Positions 19,878-29,145 of a stretch of 64,000 nt of DNA are shown here, one piece after another; the stretch's first letter is position 1; each line of letters starts with the position of its first letter. The notes beneath the pieces were generated by a model, which saw nothing but the letters and a program-made list of their open reading frames with translations, ran no database searches and was not told the DNA's origin. The position numbers and the translations under genes were made by a program. This DNA is from Nocardioides sp. URHA0020. GTDB lineage: Bacteria > Actinomycetota > Actinomycetes > Propionibacteriales > Nocardioidaceae. The stretch is from NCBI RefSeq assembly GCF_000620705.1, contig NZ_KK211170.1:353938-417937 (forward strand), in the 5' to 3' direction.

Positions 19878-22436
19878 GTGACCAGATCGAGAAGCCTTGC
19901 CGTCGTGGCGCTGTCGGGAGCGCTCCTGCTCGTCGGTACGCCGGTGACCACCGCCCGGGCGGCTGCCCCCGGCGATGCCCCCGACGATGCTGCGGACCGC
20001 GCGCTGGCCCGGTTGGACGCGGATGTCGACGGAGCGGTGACGCTCCGCCGCGACGCCTCGGGTGCCGTCGAGTTCGCGGCCGTGCCGGCAGCCAGCGACG
20101 CGGACAGCCCGGCGGTGACGTCGTCCCTGTCGCCGGGTGCGGCCGCCGACCGGGCCCTGGCCCGGTACGGCGCCGCCTTCGCTCGCGCCGGCGGTCCGGC
20201 CGACCTCACCCGCACGGCGGTCGACGCGACCGAGACCGGTGACGTGGCGAGGTACCAGCAGGCCGTCGACGGCGTCCCGGTGCTCGGCGGCCAGGTCGTC
20301 GTCAGCCTGGACGCCGACCGCGAGCTCTCGTCGGTGCTGGCCCGGACGACGGATGCGACCACGGTCGGGGACTCGACGGTCACCGAGGCTGCGGCCGTCG
20401 GCCGGGCCCGGGCCGCGTTCACGGAGCGCACCGGCGCCGCTGCCGGAGCCACGGTCGTGAGCGACGGCCGCTGGCTGCTCGATGCCGGCCTCATCGGCGG
20501 CGACGCCGACCTGCCGGACCGGACCGTGTGGCGGGTCCACGTCTCCCGCGGCGCCGACCAGCGCCGTCAGATCCTCGTCGACGACCGCACCGGTGCGGTC
20601 CTGATGGACACCGACGAGATCGCGCACGCCGGCCGGGTCGTGTGCGACAACAACAACGTGCAGCGCGCCGGCGACATTGCGTGCACCTCGGGCTTCGCCC
20701 GCGTCGAGGGCGGCGGTGCCAGCGGGGTCGCCGACGTCAACACGGCGTACGACCTGAGCGGGGTCACCTCGGACGTCTACCAGCAGGTGGCGGGGATCAA
20801 CCTGACCTCGCTGCTCGGCATCACCGTCGGCGGGGTCAAGAAGCTGGCCTCGACGGTGAACTGGTGCTACAGCGGCACCACCTGCCCGTACGCGAACGCG
20901 TTCTGGAACGGCTCGCAGATGTTCTACGGCCAGGGGTACGCCGGCGCCGACGACGTCGTCGGGCACGAGATGACCCACGGCTTCACCGAGCGCAACTCCG
21001 GGCTCTTCTACTGGGGCCAGTCCGGGGCGATGAACGAGTCGATCTCCGACATCATCGGCGAGATCATCGACCACCGACACCCCTCCGCGGGCGACTCCGC
21101 CACCAGCTGGGCGCTCGGCGAGGACGTCCCCGGCCTCGCCCCGAACGGGCTGCGCAACGCGGAGGACCCGACGCTGTTCAGCGATCCGGACGCCATGTCG
21201 AGCAGCTTCTACAAGGCGCCCGAGACCGGGAGCTACCCGGACCAGGACGGCGTCCACCAGAACTCCGGAGTCGGCAACAAGACCTTCTACCTCATCTCCC
21301 AGGGTGGGACGTTCAACGGCCAGACGATCACCGGCATCGACGCCGGCGACGACGACCTGACCAAGTCCGCCAAGCTCTGGATCCTCGTCGACCAGACCCT
21401 GACGTCCGGCAGCGACTACGCCGACGAGGCGGCGGTGCTGGACCAGAGCTGCCAGGCCCTCCTCGCCGGTGGGGCCGCCGGCTTCACGGCCGCGGACTGT
21501 GCCGACGTGCACCGAGGCACCTTGGCCACGCAGCTGCGCCTCACGCCGACCAACAATCCGCAGCCGGCGGATGCTCGCTCCACGTGCCCGACCGGCCGGG
21601 TGAAGCGCACGCTCTTCAGCAGTGAGACCGGCAGGCCGGCGTCGAAGTTCGTCGCCGGACCGACCTGGTCGCGCGACGGCGTCCCCGGGTGGGGGCAGGT
21701 GGCGCACAGCGGCCCGGACGCCTGGGCGTCTGCCGCCCCGGGCACGGCCGGGGCCAGCTCGCTGGTGACGGCGAGCGGCATCCGGCTGCCGGCCGGCCAG
21801 CCGTCGTACCTCTTCTTCCAGCACTGGCGCCTGCTCGAGTACGGGCCCGGCATCTACGAAGGCGGCACCGTCGAGGTCGACAACACCGCTGACGGCGCGG
21901 GACCGGTCGACGTGGCGGCGCTGCCCTGGGTCAACGGCCCGGCCCAGACCATCAACGGTGGCGGCAACCCGGCCAACGGCCGGCTGGGCTTCGGTGGGGA
22001 CAGCCGCGGCTACCTCGCGAGCCGCCTCGACCTGACCTCGTTCGCCGGGACGTCGGTCAAGCCCCAGTTCACGATGAACACCAACAGCGTCACGCCGTAC
22101 GTCGGGTGGTTCGTCGACGACATCACCGTCTACACCTGCGACCGGCCGTCGGTGCGGGCGGCCGTGCCGAAGGTCACCGGGGTCGCGACGGTGGGCAGGA
22201 GGCTCACGGCTAAGCCCGGCGCCTGGAGGCCCGCGGGGGTCCGGCTGAGCTACGCCTGGCTCCGCAGCGGCAGGACGATCGCGGGGGCCAGGGCTCGCAC
22301 CTACACCCTCAAGAAGGCGGACCGGGGCCAGCGCATCTCGGTCCGGGTGACCGGCACCAGGTCGGGCTACCGGTCGGCCTCGGCGACCTCGAAGGCCACC
22401 GCCAAGGTCAAGGCGAAGCCCCGGAAGCGCCGCTAG
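19878..22436 (+). CDS. Secreted M4-family (thermolysin-type) metallopeptidase
   Basis: An 852-residue secreted zinc protease. The signal peptide (RSRSLAVVALSGALLLVG) has a likely cleavage site after ARA near residue 30. A propeptide with an FTP-like segment (ARYQQAVDGVPVLGGQ, near residue 121) follows. The catalytic domain spans roughly residues 285-560; His363 begins HEMTH, and GAMNESISD holds the third zinc ligand. Past residue 560 lies a beta-sandwich part (YLFFQHWRLLEY to GWFVDDITVYTC) like those of secreted M6/M4 enzymes, then an Ig-like repeat ending in a very basic tail (KPRKRR). AAGGA 7 nt ahead supports GTG at 19878 over TTG at 19857. Confidence 0.88.
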   Translation: MTRSRSLAVVALSGALLLVGTPVTTARAAAPGDAPDDAADRALARLDADVDGAVTLRRDASGAVEFAAVPAASDADSPAVTSSLSPGAAADRALARYGAAFARAGGPADLTRTAVDATETGDVARYQQAVDGVPVLGGQVVVSLDADRELSSVLARTTDATTVGDSTVTEAAAVGRARAAFTERTGAAAGATVVSDGRWLLDAGLIGGDADLPDRTVWRVHVSRGADQRRQILVDDRTGAVLMDTDEIAHAGRVVCDNNNVQRAGDIACTSGFARVEGGGASGVADVNTAYDLSGVTSDVYQQVAGINLTSLLGITVGGVKKLASTVNWCYSGTTCPYANAFWNGSQMFYGQGYAGADDVVGHEMTHGFTERNSGLFYWGQSGAMNESISDIIGEIIDHRHPSAGDSATSWALGEDVPGLAPNGLRNAEDPTLFSDPDAMSSSFYKAPETGSYPDQDGVHQNSGVGNKTFYLISQGGTFNGQTITGIDAGDDDLTKSAKLWILVDQTLTSGSDYADEAAVLDQSCQALLAGGAAGFTAADCADVHRGTLATQLRLTPTNNPQPADARSTCPTGRVKRTLFSSETGRPASKFVAGPTWSRDGVPGWGQVAHSGPDAWASAAPGTAGASSLVTASGIRLPAGQPSYLFFQHWRLLEYGPGIYEGGTVEVDNTADGAGPVDVAALPWVNGPAQTINGGGNPANGRLGFGGDSRGYLASRLDLTSFAGTSVKPQFTMNTNSVTPYVGWFVDDITVYTCDRPSVRAAVPKVTGVATVGRRLTAKPGAWRPAGVRLSYAWLRSGRTIAGARARTYTLKKADRGQRISVRVTGTRSGYRSASATSKATAKVKAKPRKRR

Positions 22437-22461
22437 CGACGGGCGCGTCCGTGGGCGCTGG

Positions 22462-22467
22462 TAGAAC
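22462..22467 (+). promoter_or_regulatory. -10 element TAGAAC, leaderless priA
   Basis: TAGAAC lies 7 nt before the priA ATG at 22475; last base C departs from TAnnnT. Confidence 0.35.
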
Positions 22468-22474
22468 TGCGCCC

Positions 22475-24496
22475 ATGCCCGCACCCGACGACCCCGAGCT
22501 GCTCCCGGGCATGGTGCGGGCGACGGTCAAGGCATCGCAGGCGAAGGCTCGGGCCACCCGCGCCCGCAAGGTCGCGGAGGCCGAGCCGGCGGCCGTCGAC
22601 CCGGTCGCCCGGGTCCTGGTCGACGTCCCGCTCGCGCACCTCGACCGCACCTTCGACTACGCGGTCCCGGTGGCGATGGCCGAGACGGCCGTGCCCGGTG
22701 CCCGGGTCAAGGTGCGCTTCGCCGGCCAGGACGTCGACGGGTTCGTGCTGGCGCGGGCCGCCGAGAGCGACCACCAGGGCCGGCTCGCGCCGCTGCGCCG
22801 GGTCGTCAGCCCCGAGCCGGTGCTGCGCCCCCACATCGCGGAGCTCGCGGCCGAGCTGGCCGAGAGGTACGCCGGGACCCGCTCCGACGTGCTGCGGCTC
22901 GCCGTACCTCCCCGGCACGCGACCGTCGAGAAGGAGCTGTCGCCGTCGGCCGCGCCGTGGGACCACGACGCCGCGGCGGGGGAGGCCTCCTGGGCGGAGC
23001 ACCAGCCCGGGCCGGCTTTCCTGCGCCACCTCGCGGCCGGCGGCAGCCCGCGCGCGGTCTGGTCGGCGGCGCCGGCGACGGACTGGCCGACCCTGGTCGC
23101 GCACGCCGCCGCGGCCACCCTGGCCTCCGGTCGAGGGGTGGTCGTCTGCGTGCCGGACGGCAAGGACGTGGCCCGGGTCGACCGGGCCCTGCTGGCGACG
23201 CTGGGCGCCGGGCACCACGTCACGCTGACGGCTGACGCCGGCCCGGCGCAGCGCTACCGCGACTTCCTCGCGATCAGCCGGGGCGCGCGCCGGGTCGTGG
23301 TCGGCACCCGCGCCGCGAGCTTCGCGCCGGTGCGCGACCTCGGGCTGGTCGTCATCTGGGACGACGGCGACGACCTGCACGCCGAGCCGCGCGCGCCGTA
23401 CCCGCACACCCGCGAGACGCTGCTCCTGCGCGCCGAGAGGGAGGGCGCGGGCGCGCTGATCGGCGGGTTCGTGCGCACGGTCGAGGCGGCGTACCTGCTC
23501 CGCACCGGGTGGGCCCAGGAGATCGTCGCGGACCGGGCGGAGGTACGCCGGCGGGTGACGGTCCAGATCGCCGGCGCGGAGACCGACCGCGCGCGGGGTG
23601 GGGCGCGGATCCCGCGCGAGGTCCACCTGGCCGTGCGCGACGCGTTGGAGACCGGTCCGGTGCTGGTGCAGACGCCGCGGCTGGGCTACGTCAACGTGCT
23701 GGCCTGCGAGCGCTGCCGTACGCCGGCCCGGTGCCAGGTCTGCCAGGGACCGCTGGCGCTGCCCGGCCCGGCGAGCCCGCCCATCTGTCGCTGGTGCGGC
23801 ACCGTCGACGAGGCGTGGGCGTGCGCCGAGTGCGGCCACCGGGGACTGCGGGCGCCCGTGCTGGGAGACGCCCGGACCGCCGAGGAGCTGGGCCGCGCGC
23901 TGCCCAACACCCGGGTGCGCACCAGCTCCGGCGACACGGTGCTGGCGACGGTCTCCGGCGCGCAGCAGGTCGTGGTCGCCACCCCGGGCGCCGAGCCCGT
24001 GGCCGAGGGCGGGTACGCCGCCGTCGTGCTGCTGGACACGTGGTTGCTGCTCTCCCGGATCGACCTGCGTGCCGGCGAGGAGGCGCTGCGCCGCTGGGCC
24101 GATGCCGCCGCACTGGTCCGGCCCGGAGGACGAGTCGTCGCGGTCGGTGACCCCGCGCACCCGACCCTGCAGGCGCTGGTGCGCTGGGACCCGGCCGGCA
24201 ACGCCGAGCGCGAGACCGACGAGCGCCTGGCCGCGCACCTGCCACCGGCCAGCCGGCTCGCCACGATCACCGGCGCCCCCGGTGCCGTGGACGACGCGAT
24301 CACCCTGCTGGACGCGCCGTCGTCCGCGGAGCTGCTCGGCCCGGTCGAGGTGGGCGAGGGGGAGAGCCGTGTGGTGGTGCGGGTCCCGCGGGTCGCGGGG
24401 CCCGACCTCTCGCGCTCCCTCGGTGAGCTCCAGCGGCTGCGCTCGGCCCGCAAGCTGGACGCCGTACGCATCCAGGTCGATCCGCCGACGCTGTGA
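22475..24496 (+). CDS. priA: Primosomal protein N' (PriA), ATPase motifs absent
   Basis: A 673-residue PriA-like replication restart protein. The N-terminal 3'-end-binding domain begins VARVLVDVPLAHLDRTFDYAVP near residue 45. Eight cysteines in pairs (CERC, CQVC, CRWC, CAEC, near residues 410-455) form the two zinc knuckles of PriA. The Walker A region expected near residue 200 reads VWSAAPATDWPTLVAH, with no GxGKT, and no DExH box is visible. Actinobacterial PriA proteins are commonly noted as lacking helicase ATPase residues, so this is a family trait. No ribosome site precedes the ATG, consistent with a leaderless start. Confidence 0.88.
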   Translation: MPAPDDPELLPGMVRATVKASQAKARATRARKVAEAEPAAVDPVARVLVDVPLAHLDRTFDYAVPVAMAETAVPGARVKVRFAGQDVDGFVLARAAESDHQGRLAPLRRVVSPEPVLRPHIAELAAELAERYAGTRSDVLRLAVPPRHATVEKELSPSAAPWDHDAAAGEASWAEHQPGPAFLRHLAAGGSPRAVWSAAPATDWPTLVAHAAAATLASGRGVVVCVPDGKDVARVDRALLATLGAGHHVTLTADAGPAQRYRDFLAISRGARRVVVGTRAASFAPVRDLGLVVIWDDGDDLHAEPRAPYPHTRETLLLRAEREGAGALIGGFVRTVEAAYLLRTGWAQEIVADRAEVRRRVTVQIAGAETDRARGGARIPREVHLAVRDALETGPVLVQTPRLGYVNVLACERCRTPARCQVCQGPLALPGPASPPICRWCGTVDEAWACAECGHRGLRAPVLGDARTAEELGRALPNTRVRTSSGDTVLATVSGAQQVVVATPGAEPVAEGGYAAVVLLDTWLLLSRIDLRAGEEALRRWADAAALVRPGGRVVAVGDPAHPTLQALVRWDPAGNAERETDERLAAHLPPASRLATITGAPGAVDDAITLLDAPSSAELLGPVEVGEGESRVVVRVPRVAGPDLSRSLGELQRLRSARKLDAVRIQVDPPTL

Positions 24497-24511
24497 CCCG
24501 AGGGCGCTCAC

Positions 24512-24517
24512 TAGACT
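24512..24517 (+). promoter_or_regulatory. -10 element TAGACT, leaderless def
   Basis: TAGACT ends exactly 6 nt before the GTG at 24524; no ribosome site lies between them. Confidence 0.55.
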
Positions 24518-24523
24518 CCCTGC

Positions 24524-25069
24524 GTGCCCATCCAGCCCATCCGTCTCTTCGGCGACCCCGTGCTCCGCAAGCCCGCCACCGAGGTGGTCGACTTCGACAA
24601 GGAGCTGCGTCGCCTGGTCGAGGACCTCACCGACACGATGCTGGACGCTCCCGGGGCCGGGCTCGCGGCCCCGCAGATCGGCGTCGGCCTGCGGGTCTTC
24701 ACCTGGCGCGTCGACGGGGAGCTCGGCCACCTGGTCAACCCCCGGCTCGAGCTCTCCGCCGAGACCCAGCACGGCTCCGAGGGCTGCCTGTCCATCCCGG
24801 ACCTCAGCTTCGACTGCACCCGCGCCCTCTCCGTGATCGCCCACGGCTTCGACATGTACGGCGAGCCGCTGGTCGTCGAGGGCTCCGAGCTCCTGGCCCG
24901 CGCGATCCAGCACGAGACCGACCACCTCGACGGGATCCTCTTCGTCGACCGCCTCGACAGCGACGTCCGCAAGGCGGCGATGAAGGCGATCCGCGAGGCC
25001 GAGTGGTTCGGGCTGGAGCAGCCCCAGATCAAGGTCTCCCCGCATGCCACCCACGGATTCGGATTCTGA
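24524..25069 (+). CDS. def: Peptide deformylase
   Basis: A 181-residue metalloenzyme removing the formyl group from new N-termini. All three motifs are intact: GAGLAAPQIG near residue 45, EGCLSIP (metal-binding Cys) near residue 87, and QHETDHLDG (HExxH) near residue 129. The C-terminal tail ending THGFGF is short. It heads def-fmt-rsmB; its stop overlaps the fmt ATG by 1 nt. Def undoes what Fmt adds, so their coupling makes sense. The GTG start has a -10 box 6 nt upstream. Confidence 0.95.
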   Translation: MPIQPIRLFGDPVLRKPATEVVDFDKELRRLVEDLTDTMLDAPGAGLAAPQIGVGLRVFTWRVDGELGHLVNPRLELSAETQHGSEGCLSIPDLSFDCTRALSVIAHGFDMYGEPLVVEGSELLARAIQHETDHLDGILFVDRLDSDVRKAAMKAIREAEWFGLEQPQIKVSPHATHGFGF

Positions 25070-25995
25070 TGCGCCTCGTCTTCGCCGGCACCCCCGAGGT
25101 CGCCGTACCCGCCCTGAACGCCGTCGCCGAGTCCGACCACGAGCTGGTGGGCGTCGTGACCCGCCCGGACGCGCCCTTCGGCCGCGGCCGCAAGCTGACC
25201 CCCAGCCCGGTCGCGCTGCGCGCCGAGGAGCTCGGCGTGCCCGTCCTCAAGCCCGTCCACCCGCGTGAGCCGGAGTTCCAGGAGGCGTTGCGAGCGCTGC
25301 GGCCGGACTGCTGCCCGGTGGTGGCGTACGGCGCCCTGCTGCCGCAGTCGGCCCTCGACATCCCGCCCCACGGCTGGGTCAACCTGCACTTCTCGGTGCT
25401 GCCGCACTGGCGCGGTGCCGCACCCGTGCAGCACGCCATCTGGAACAACGACGAGGTCACCGGGGCCACGACGTTCCGGATCGTCAAGGAGCTCGACGCC
25501 GGTCCCACCTTCGGCGTGATGACCGAGCGGATCCGCCCCGACGACACCTCCGGCGACCTGCTCGAGCGGCTCGCCGAGGGTGGCGCCGGCCTGCTCGTCG
25601 CGACGCTCGACGGGATCGCCGACGGCTCGCTCTACGAGCGGGCCCAGCAGGCCGAGGGCGTGTCCTTCGCCCCGAAGATCCAGGTCGACGACGCGCGCGT
25701 CGACTGGACCCGACCGGCGATCGCGATCGACTGCCAGGTCCGCGCGTGCACGCCGGCCCCCGGCGCCTGGACGACGTACGCCGGCGAGCGGGTCAAGCTC
25801 GGCCCCGTCACCCTCACCGAGCAGGTGCTCGCCCCGGGCGTGCTGGAGGTCGGCAAGGCCCACGTGCTCGTCGGCACCGGCACCCACGCCGTACGCCTGG
25901 GGGACGTGCAGGCCCACGGCAAGAAGCAGATGGCTGCGGCCGACTGGGCGCGCGGGCTGCGCCTCGAGGCCGGCGCCGGTTTCGATGCCTCCTAA
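25069..25995 (+). CDS. fmt: Methionyl-tRNA formyltransferase
   Basis: A 308-residue enzyme formylating initiator Met-tRNA with 10-formyl-THF. Conserved parts: LVFAGTPEVAVPALNAV at the N-terminus, the active-site NLHFSVLPHWRGAAPVQHAI near residue 105 (Asn-His and the SLLP-like loop), and the C-terminal OB-fold from about residue 205. ATG in the def stop (TGATG). It overlaps rsmB by 11 nt. Confidence 0.95.
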   Translation: MRLVFAGTPEVAVPALNAVAESDHELVGVVTRPDAPFGRGRKLTPSPVALRAEELGVPVLKPVHPREPEFQEALRALRPDCCPVVAYGALLPQSALDIPPHGWVNLHFSVLPHWRGAAPVQHAIWNNDEVTGATTFRIVKELDAGPTFGVMTERIRPDDTSGDLLERLAEGGAGLLVATLDGIADGSLYERAQQAEGVSFAPKIQVDDARVDWTRPAIAIDCQVRACTPAPGAWTTYAGERVKLGPVTLTEQVLAPGVLEVGKAHVLVGTGTHAVRLGDVQAHGKKQMAAADWARGLRLEAGAGFDAS

Positions 25996-27322
25996 GCAGA
26001 AGCGCGGCGCGGTCGACCCGGCGCGCCGGGTCGCCTTCGAGGTGCTCAAGTCGGTGCGCGTCGACGGCGCGTACACCAACCTCGTGCTGCCGGCGCTGCT
26101 CCGCGAGGAGGGGCTGAGCGGGCGCGACGCGGCGTTCGCGACCGAGCTCGCGTCCGGCACGATCCGCTGGCAGGGCACGTACGACGCGATCCTCGCCGCC
26201 TGCATCGACCGCCAGCTGAGCAAGGTGGAGTCCAAGGTGCTCGACGCGCTGCGGCTCGGCACCCACCAGCTGCTCGCGATGCGGGTGCCGACGCACGCCG
26301 CGATCAGCACGACCGTCGACCTGGTGCGCTTCCGCGTCAGCTCGGGCGCCGCCGGCTTCGCCAACGCGGTGCTGCGCAAGGTCTCGGCCCAGGACCTGGC
26401 CGCATGGATCGCCCAGGTCGCTCCCGACCCCGCCACGGCGTACAGCCACCCGGCCTGGGTCGTCGAGGAGCTGCGCGCCGCGCTCGGTCGCGATGACGAG
26501 CTCGAGGCACTGCTCGCCGCCGACAACGAGCCGCCGAAGGTCACCCTCGTCGCCCGGCCCGGGCGCGCCACCCGCGAGGAGCTGCCGGGCGAGCCGACCG
26601 TGCTCTCGCCGTACGGCGTCGTGCTGGCCGGGGGCGATCCCGGCCAGCTGCCGGCCGTCGTCAAGGGTCGCGCGGGCGTCCAGGACGAGGGCTCCCAGCT
26701 GGTCGCGATCGCGGCCGCGGCGGCGGCGATCGACGGTGCCGACGCGCGGTGGCTCGACCTGTGCGCCGGACCCGGCGGCAAGGCCGCGCTGCTCGCGGCG
26801 CTGGCGGCACAGCGCGGCGCCGGTGTGGTCGCCTCGGAGCGCCAGCAGCACCGCTCGCTGCTGGTGCGGCGCGCGCTGCGTCGAGCGCCCGGCGTGACCG
26901 GCATCGTCACCGCGGACGGCACGGCACCGCCGTACCGTCCCGGCTCCTTCGACCGCGTCCTCGTCGACGCGCCCTGCACCGGTCTCGGTGCGCTGCGCCG
27001 GCGCCCGGAGGCGCGCTGGCGGCGACGGCCGAAGGACGTGGTCGAGCTGGTGCGGCTCCAGGAGCGGCTGCTCGACTCCGCGCTCGACCTGACCCGCCCC
27101 GGCGGCGTGGTCCTCTACGCGACCTGCTCCCCGGTGCTGGCCGAGACGGGCGGGGTGGTGTCCGCCGTGCTCGGCCGACGAGACGACGTCGCCCTCGAGG
27201 ACCTGGGTCCGGTCCTGCCCGACGTGCCGGACGCCGCGGGTCCGCTGCCCGGGACGCTCCAGCTGTGGCCGCACCGGCACGGCACCGATGCGATGTTCCT
27301 GGCGCTGCTGCGCAAGGCGTGA
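25985..27322 (+). CDS. rsmB: 16S rRNA (cytosine-967 C5)-methyltransferase RsmB
   Basis: A 445-residue SAM-dependent RNA methyltransferase. Residues about 10-140 form the NusB-like RNA-binding domain (PARRVAFEVLKSVRVDGAY to GFANAVLRKVS). The Rossmann domain has the SAM motif LDLCAGPGGKAALLAAL near residue 257, and the two catalytic cysteines are in DAPCTGLGALRRRPE and YATCSP, as expected for m5C enzymes. It starts inside fmt and ends 3 nt from the opposing AAA ATPase gene. Confidence 0.93.
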   Translation: MPPKQKRGAVDPARRVAFEVLKSVRVDGAYTNLVLPALLREEGLSGRDAAFATELASGTIRWQGTYDAILAACIDRQLSKVESKVLDALRLGTHQLLAMRVPTHAAISTTVDLVRFRVSSGAAGFANAVLRKVSAQDLAAWIAQVAPDPATAYSHPAWVVEELRAALGRDDELEALLAADNEPPKVTLVARPGRATREELPGEPTVLSPYGVVLAGGDPGQLPAVVKGRAGVQDEGSQLVAIAAAAAAIDGADARWLDLCAGPGGKAALLAALAAQRGAGVVASERQQHRSLLVRRALRRAPGVTGIVTADGTAPPYRPGSFDRVLVDAPCTGLGALRRRPEARWRRRPKDVVELVRLQERLLDSALDLTRPGGVVLYATCSPVLAETGGVVSAVLGRRDDVALEDLGPVLPDVPDAAGPLPGTLQLWPHRHGTDAMFLALLRKA

Positions 27323-27325
27323 GTC

Positions 27326-28054
27326 TCAGTCGTCGCTGAGCACGTGCCGCAGGTAGCGGCCCGGGGCGTCCAGGTAGGCGCGCCAGTGCTCGACGAGCTC
27401 GAGCTCCTCCCACGTCGTACGCCGCAGACCCCAGTCGCCCACCTCGAGGATCGTGGCGCCCGGCATCGCCGCGAGCACGGGCGAGTGGGTGGCGCAGAGG
27501 ACCTGGCCGCCGTCCTCGACGATCCGGTGCAGGACCGAGATCAGCCCGAGGGTCGAGGAGGACGACAGGGCCGCCTCCGGCTCGTCCAGACAGTAGAAGC
27601 CGGGGGAGTCGAACCTCGTGCGCAGCACCTCGAGGAAGGACTCCCCGTGGCTCATCTCGTGGAACGCCGGGTCCTGGCCGCCCGGGTTGTCCTCGAGGTA
27701 GGAGTAGAAGCCGTGCATCGTCTCGGCGCGCAGGAAGAACCCCCACCGGGCGGCGCCGATCCCGCGCTGGAGGTGGAGGGCCCGCCCCAAGGCTGACTCC
27801 GTCGCCCGGGTGGCGTGCCGGCTCCCGGTCGAGCCGCCCTCGACGCCCAGGCCGTACGCCGCGGCGACGGCCTCGACGATCGTCGACTTGCCCGAGCCGT
27901 TCTCGCCGACCAGGAACGTCACGCCCGGGTCGAGGTCCAGGCCGTCGCGGACCAGCTGGGCCACGGCCGCGACCGTCATCGGCCACGCGTCGGGCCGCGG
28001 GGAGCGCGACCGATCCACGGAGACCCGCACCACCGGCGGCTGGTCGAAGTCCAT
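27326..28054 (-). CDS. AAA-family (ABC/SMC-like) ATPase
   Basis: A 242-residue P-loop ATPase of the small RecF/SMC-like predicted-ATPase type. Walker A is VGENGSGKSTI near residue 50, a signature-like MSHGESFLEVL lies near residue 135, Walker B FYCLDEPEAALS near residue 153, and a switch His in CATHSPV near residue 187. Such proteins often act in DNA repair or with nucleases, but no partner is encoded in the same direction. It is divergent from the LigD-type polymerase gene with only 39 bp between the starts, which hints at shared control. Start chosen because TACGGT lies 6 nt upstream. Confidence 0.75.
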   Translation of the reverse strand: MDFDQPPVVRVSVDRSRSPRPDAWPMTVAAVAQLVRDGLDLDPGVTFLVGENGSGKSTIVEAVAAAYGLGVEGGSTGSRHATRATESALGRALHLQRGIGAARWGFFLRAETMHGFYSYLEDNPGGQDPAFHEMSHGESFLEVLRTRFDSPGFYCLDEPEAALSSSSTLGLISVLHRIVEDGGQVLCATHSPVLAAMPGATILEVGDWGLRRTTWEELELVEHWRAYLDAPGRYLRHVLSDD

Positions 28055-28060
28055 GTCCGA

Positions 28061-28066
28061 ACCGTA
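28061..28066 (-). promoter_or_regulatory. -10 element TACGGT, leaderless ATPase gene
   Basis: On the minus strand TACGGT ends 6 nt before the ATG at 28054. The -35 region of this promoter would fall on the -10 of the divergent gene. Confidence 0.5.
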
Positions 28067-28081
28067 GGTGCTGCCACCCCC

Positions 28082-28087
28082 TAGATT
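28082..28087 (+). promoter_or_regulatory. -10 element TAGATT, leaderless LigD-type polymerase
   Basis: TAGATT ends 6 nt before the ATG at 28094. Its -35 region would overlap the opposing -10 box at 28061-28066. Confidence 0.55.
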
Positions 28088-28093
28088 GGGCGC

Positions 28094-29056
28094 ATGCCCA
28101 CCAAGCCGCCCGCGGTCGAGATCGAGGTCGACGACCGGGTGGTGCGGATCAGCAATCCGGACCGGGTCTACTTCCCGGAGTCGGGAGCCACCAAGCTCGA
28201 CCTGGTCGAGTACTACCTCGCCGTCGGCCCCGGCATCGTGAACGCCCTCTTCGAGCGGCCGTGCATGCTGCACCGCTTCCCGAAGGGCCTGGCCGGCGAC
28301 AAGGTGCACCAGAAGCGGATCCCCTCCGGAGCGCCGCCGTGGGTCGAGACCGTGCAGCTGCACTTCCCGCGCTGGGACCGGACCGCCGACGAGCTCTGCG
28401 TCACCGAGCTCGGGGCGGTGATCTGGGCGGTGCAGATGTCGACGGTCGAGTTCCACCCGTGGAACAGCCGGCGCGAGGAGACCGAGCTGCCCGACGAGTG
28501 GCGCATCGACCTGGACCCCGGTCCGCTCAGCGACTACGACCAGGTCCGCCGGGTCGCCCACGTCGCGCACGAGGTGCTCGACGAGCTCGGGGCCGTGGGC
28601 TTCCCCAAGACCAGCGGCAGCAAGGGGATGCATGTCTACGTGCGGATCCGGCCCGACCACGGCTTCAAGGAGGTACGCCGCGCGGCGCTGGCCTTCGCCC
28701 GCGAGGTCGAGCGCCGGGCCCCCGACGACGTCACCACGCAGTGGTGGCGCAAGGACCGCGACCCGCACCACCTCTTCGTGGACTACAACCAGAACGCGCG
28801 CGACCACACCATCGCGGCGGCGTACTCGGTGCGCGGGCTGCCCGATGCCCGGGTCTCCACCCCGATCCGCTGGGACGAGGTCGACGACGCGGATCCTCGC
28901 GACTTCACGATCGCCACCGTCCCCGACCGGTTCGCCGAGCTCGGAGACCTGCACGCCGGCATCGACGACCACGTGTTCGACCTCGCGCCCCTGCTCGAGT
29001 GGGCCGACCGTGACGAGTCCGCGGGCGCCGAGCCTCCGGCCGACCCGGAGGGCTGA
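28094..29056 (+). CDS. LigD-type polymerase/primase domain protein (stand-alone)
   Basis: A 320-residue protein equal to the polymerase (PolDom) part of LigD, an archaeo-eukaryotic primase fold that fills gaps and adds ribonucleotides in end joining. Typical pieces: ISNPDRVYFPESGATKLDLVEYY near the N-terminus (in part), the metal-binding DLD in WRIDLDPGPLSDY near residue 138, and the SGSKGMHVYVRI (H-containing) block near residue 175. No nuclease or ligase domain is attached, and no Ku gene lies nearby. Actinobacteria often carry such stand-alone copies. The acidic C-terminal tail is low complexity. Confidence 0.85.
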   Translation: MPTKPPAVEIEVDDRVVRISNPDRVYFPESGATKLDLVEYYLAVGPGIVNALFERPCMLHRFPKGLAGDKVHQKRIPSGAPPWVETVQLHFPRWDRTADELCVTELGAVIWAVQMSTVEFHPWNSRREETELPDEWRIDLDPGPLSDYDQVRRVAHVAHEVLDELGAVGFPKTSGSKGMHVYVRIRPDHGFKEVRRAALAFAREVERRAPDDVTTQWWRKDRDPHHLFVDYNQNARDHTIAAAYSVRGLPDARVSTPIRWDEVDDADPRDFTIATVPDRFAELGDLHAGIDDHVFDLAPLLEWADRDESAGAEPPADPEG

Positions 29057-29066
29057 CCCGCACCGA

Positions 29067-29096
29067 GCCGCACGGGGCCGCACGGGGCCGCACGGG
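29067..29096. repeat. Three perfect 10-bp tandem copies (GCCGCACGGG)
   Basis: GCCGCACGGG occurs at 29067-29076, 29077-29086 and 29087-29096, in the 89-bp gap before the recQ-like gene. A shorter imperfect copy precedes it. Length variation between strains is likely. Confidence 0.85.
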
Positions 29097-29145
29097 GCGG
29101 CCGGGGTGGGCGCATGGCGCCTGTCGCTCGTGGGCACCTCCGCGC

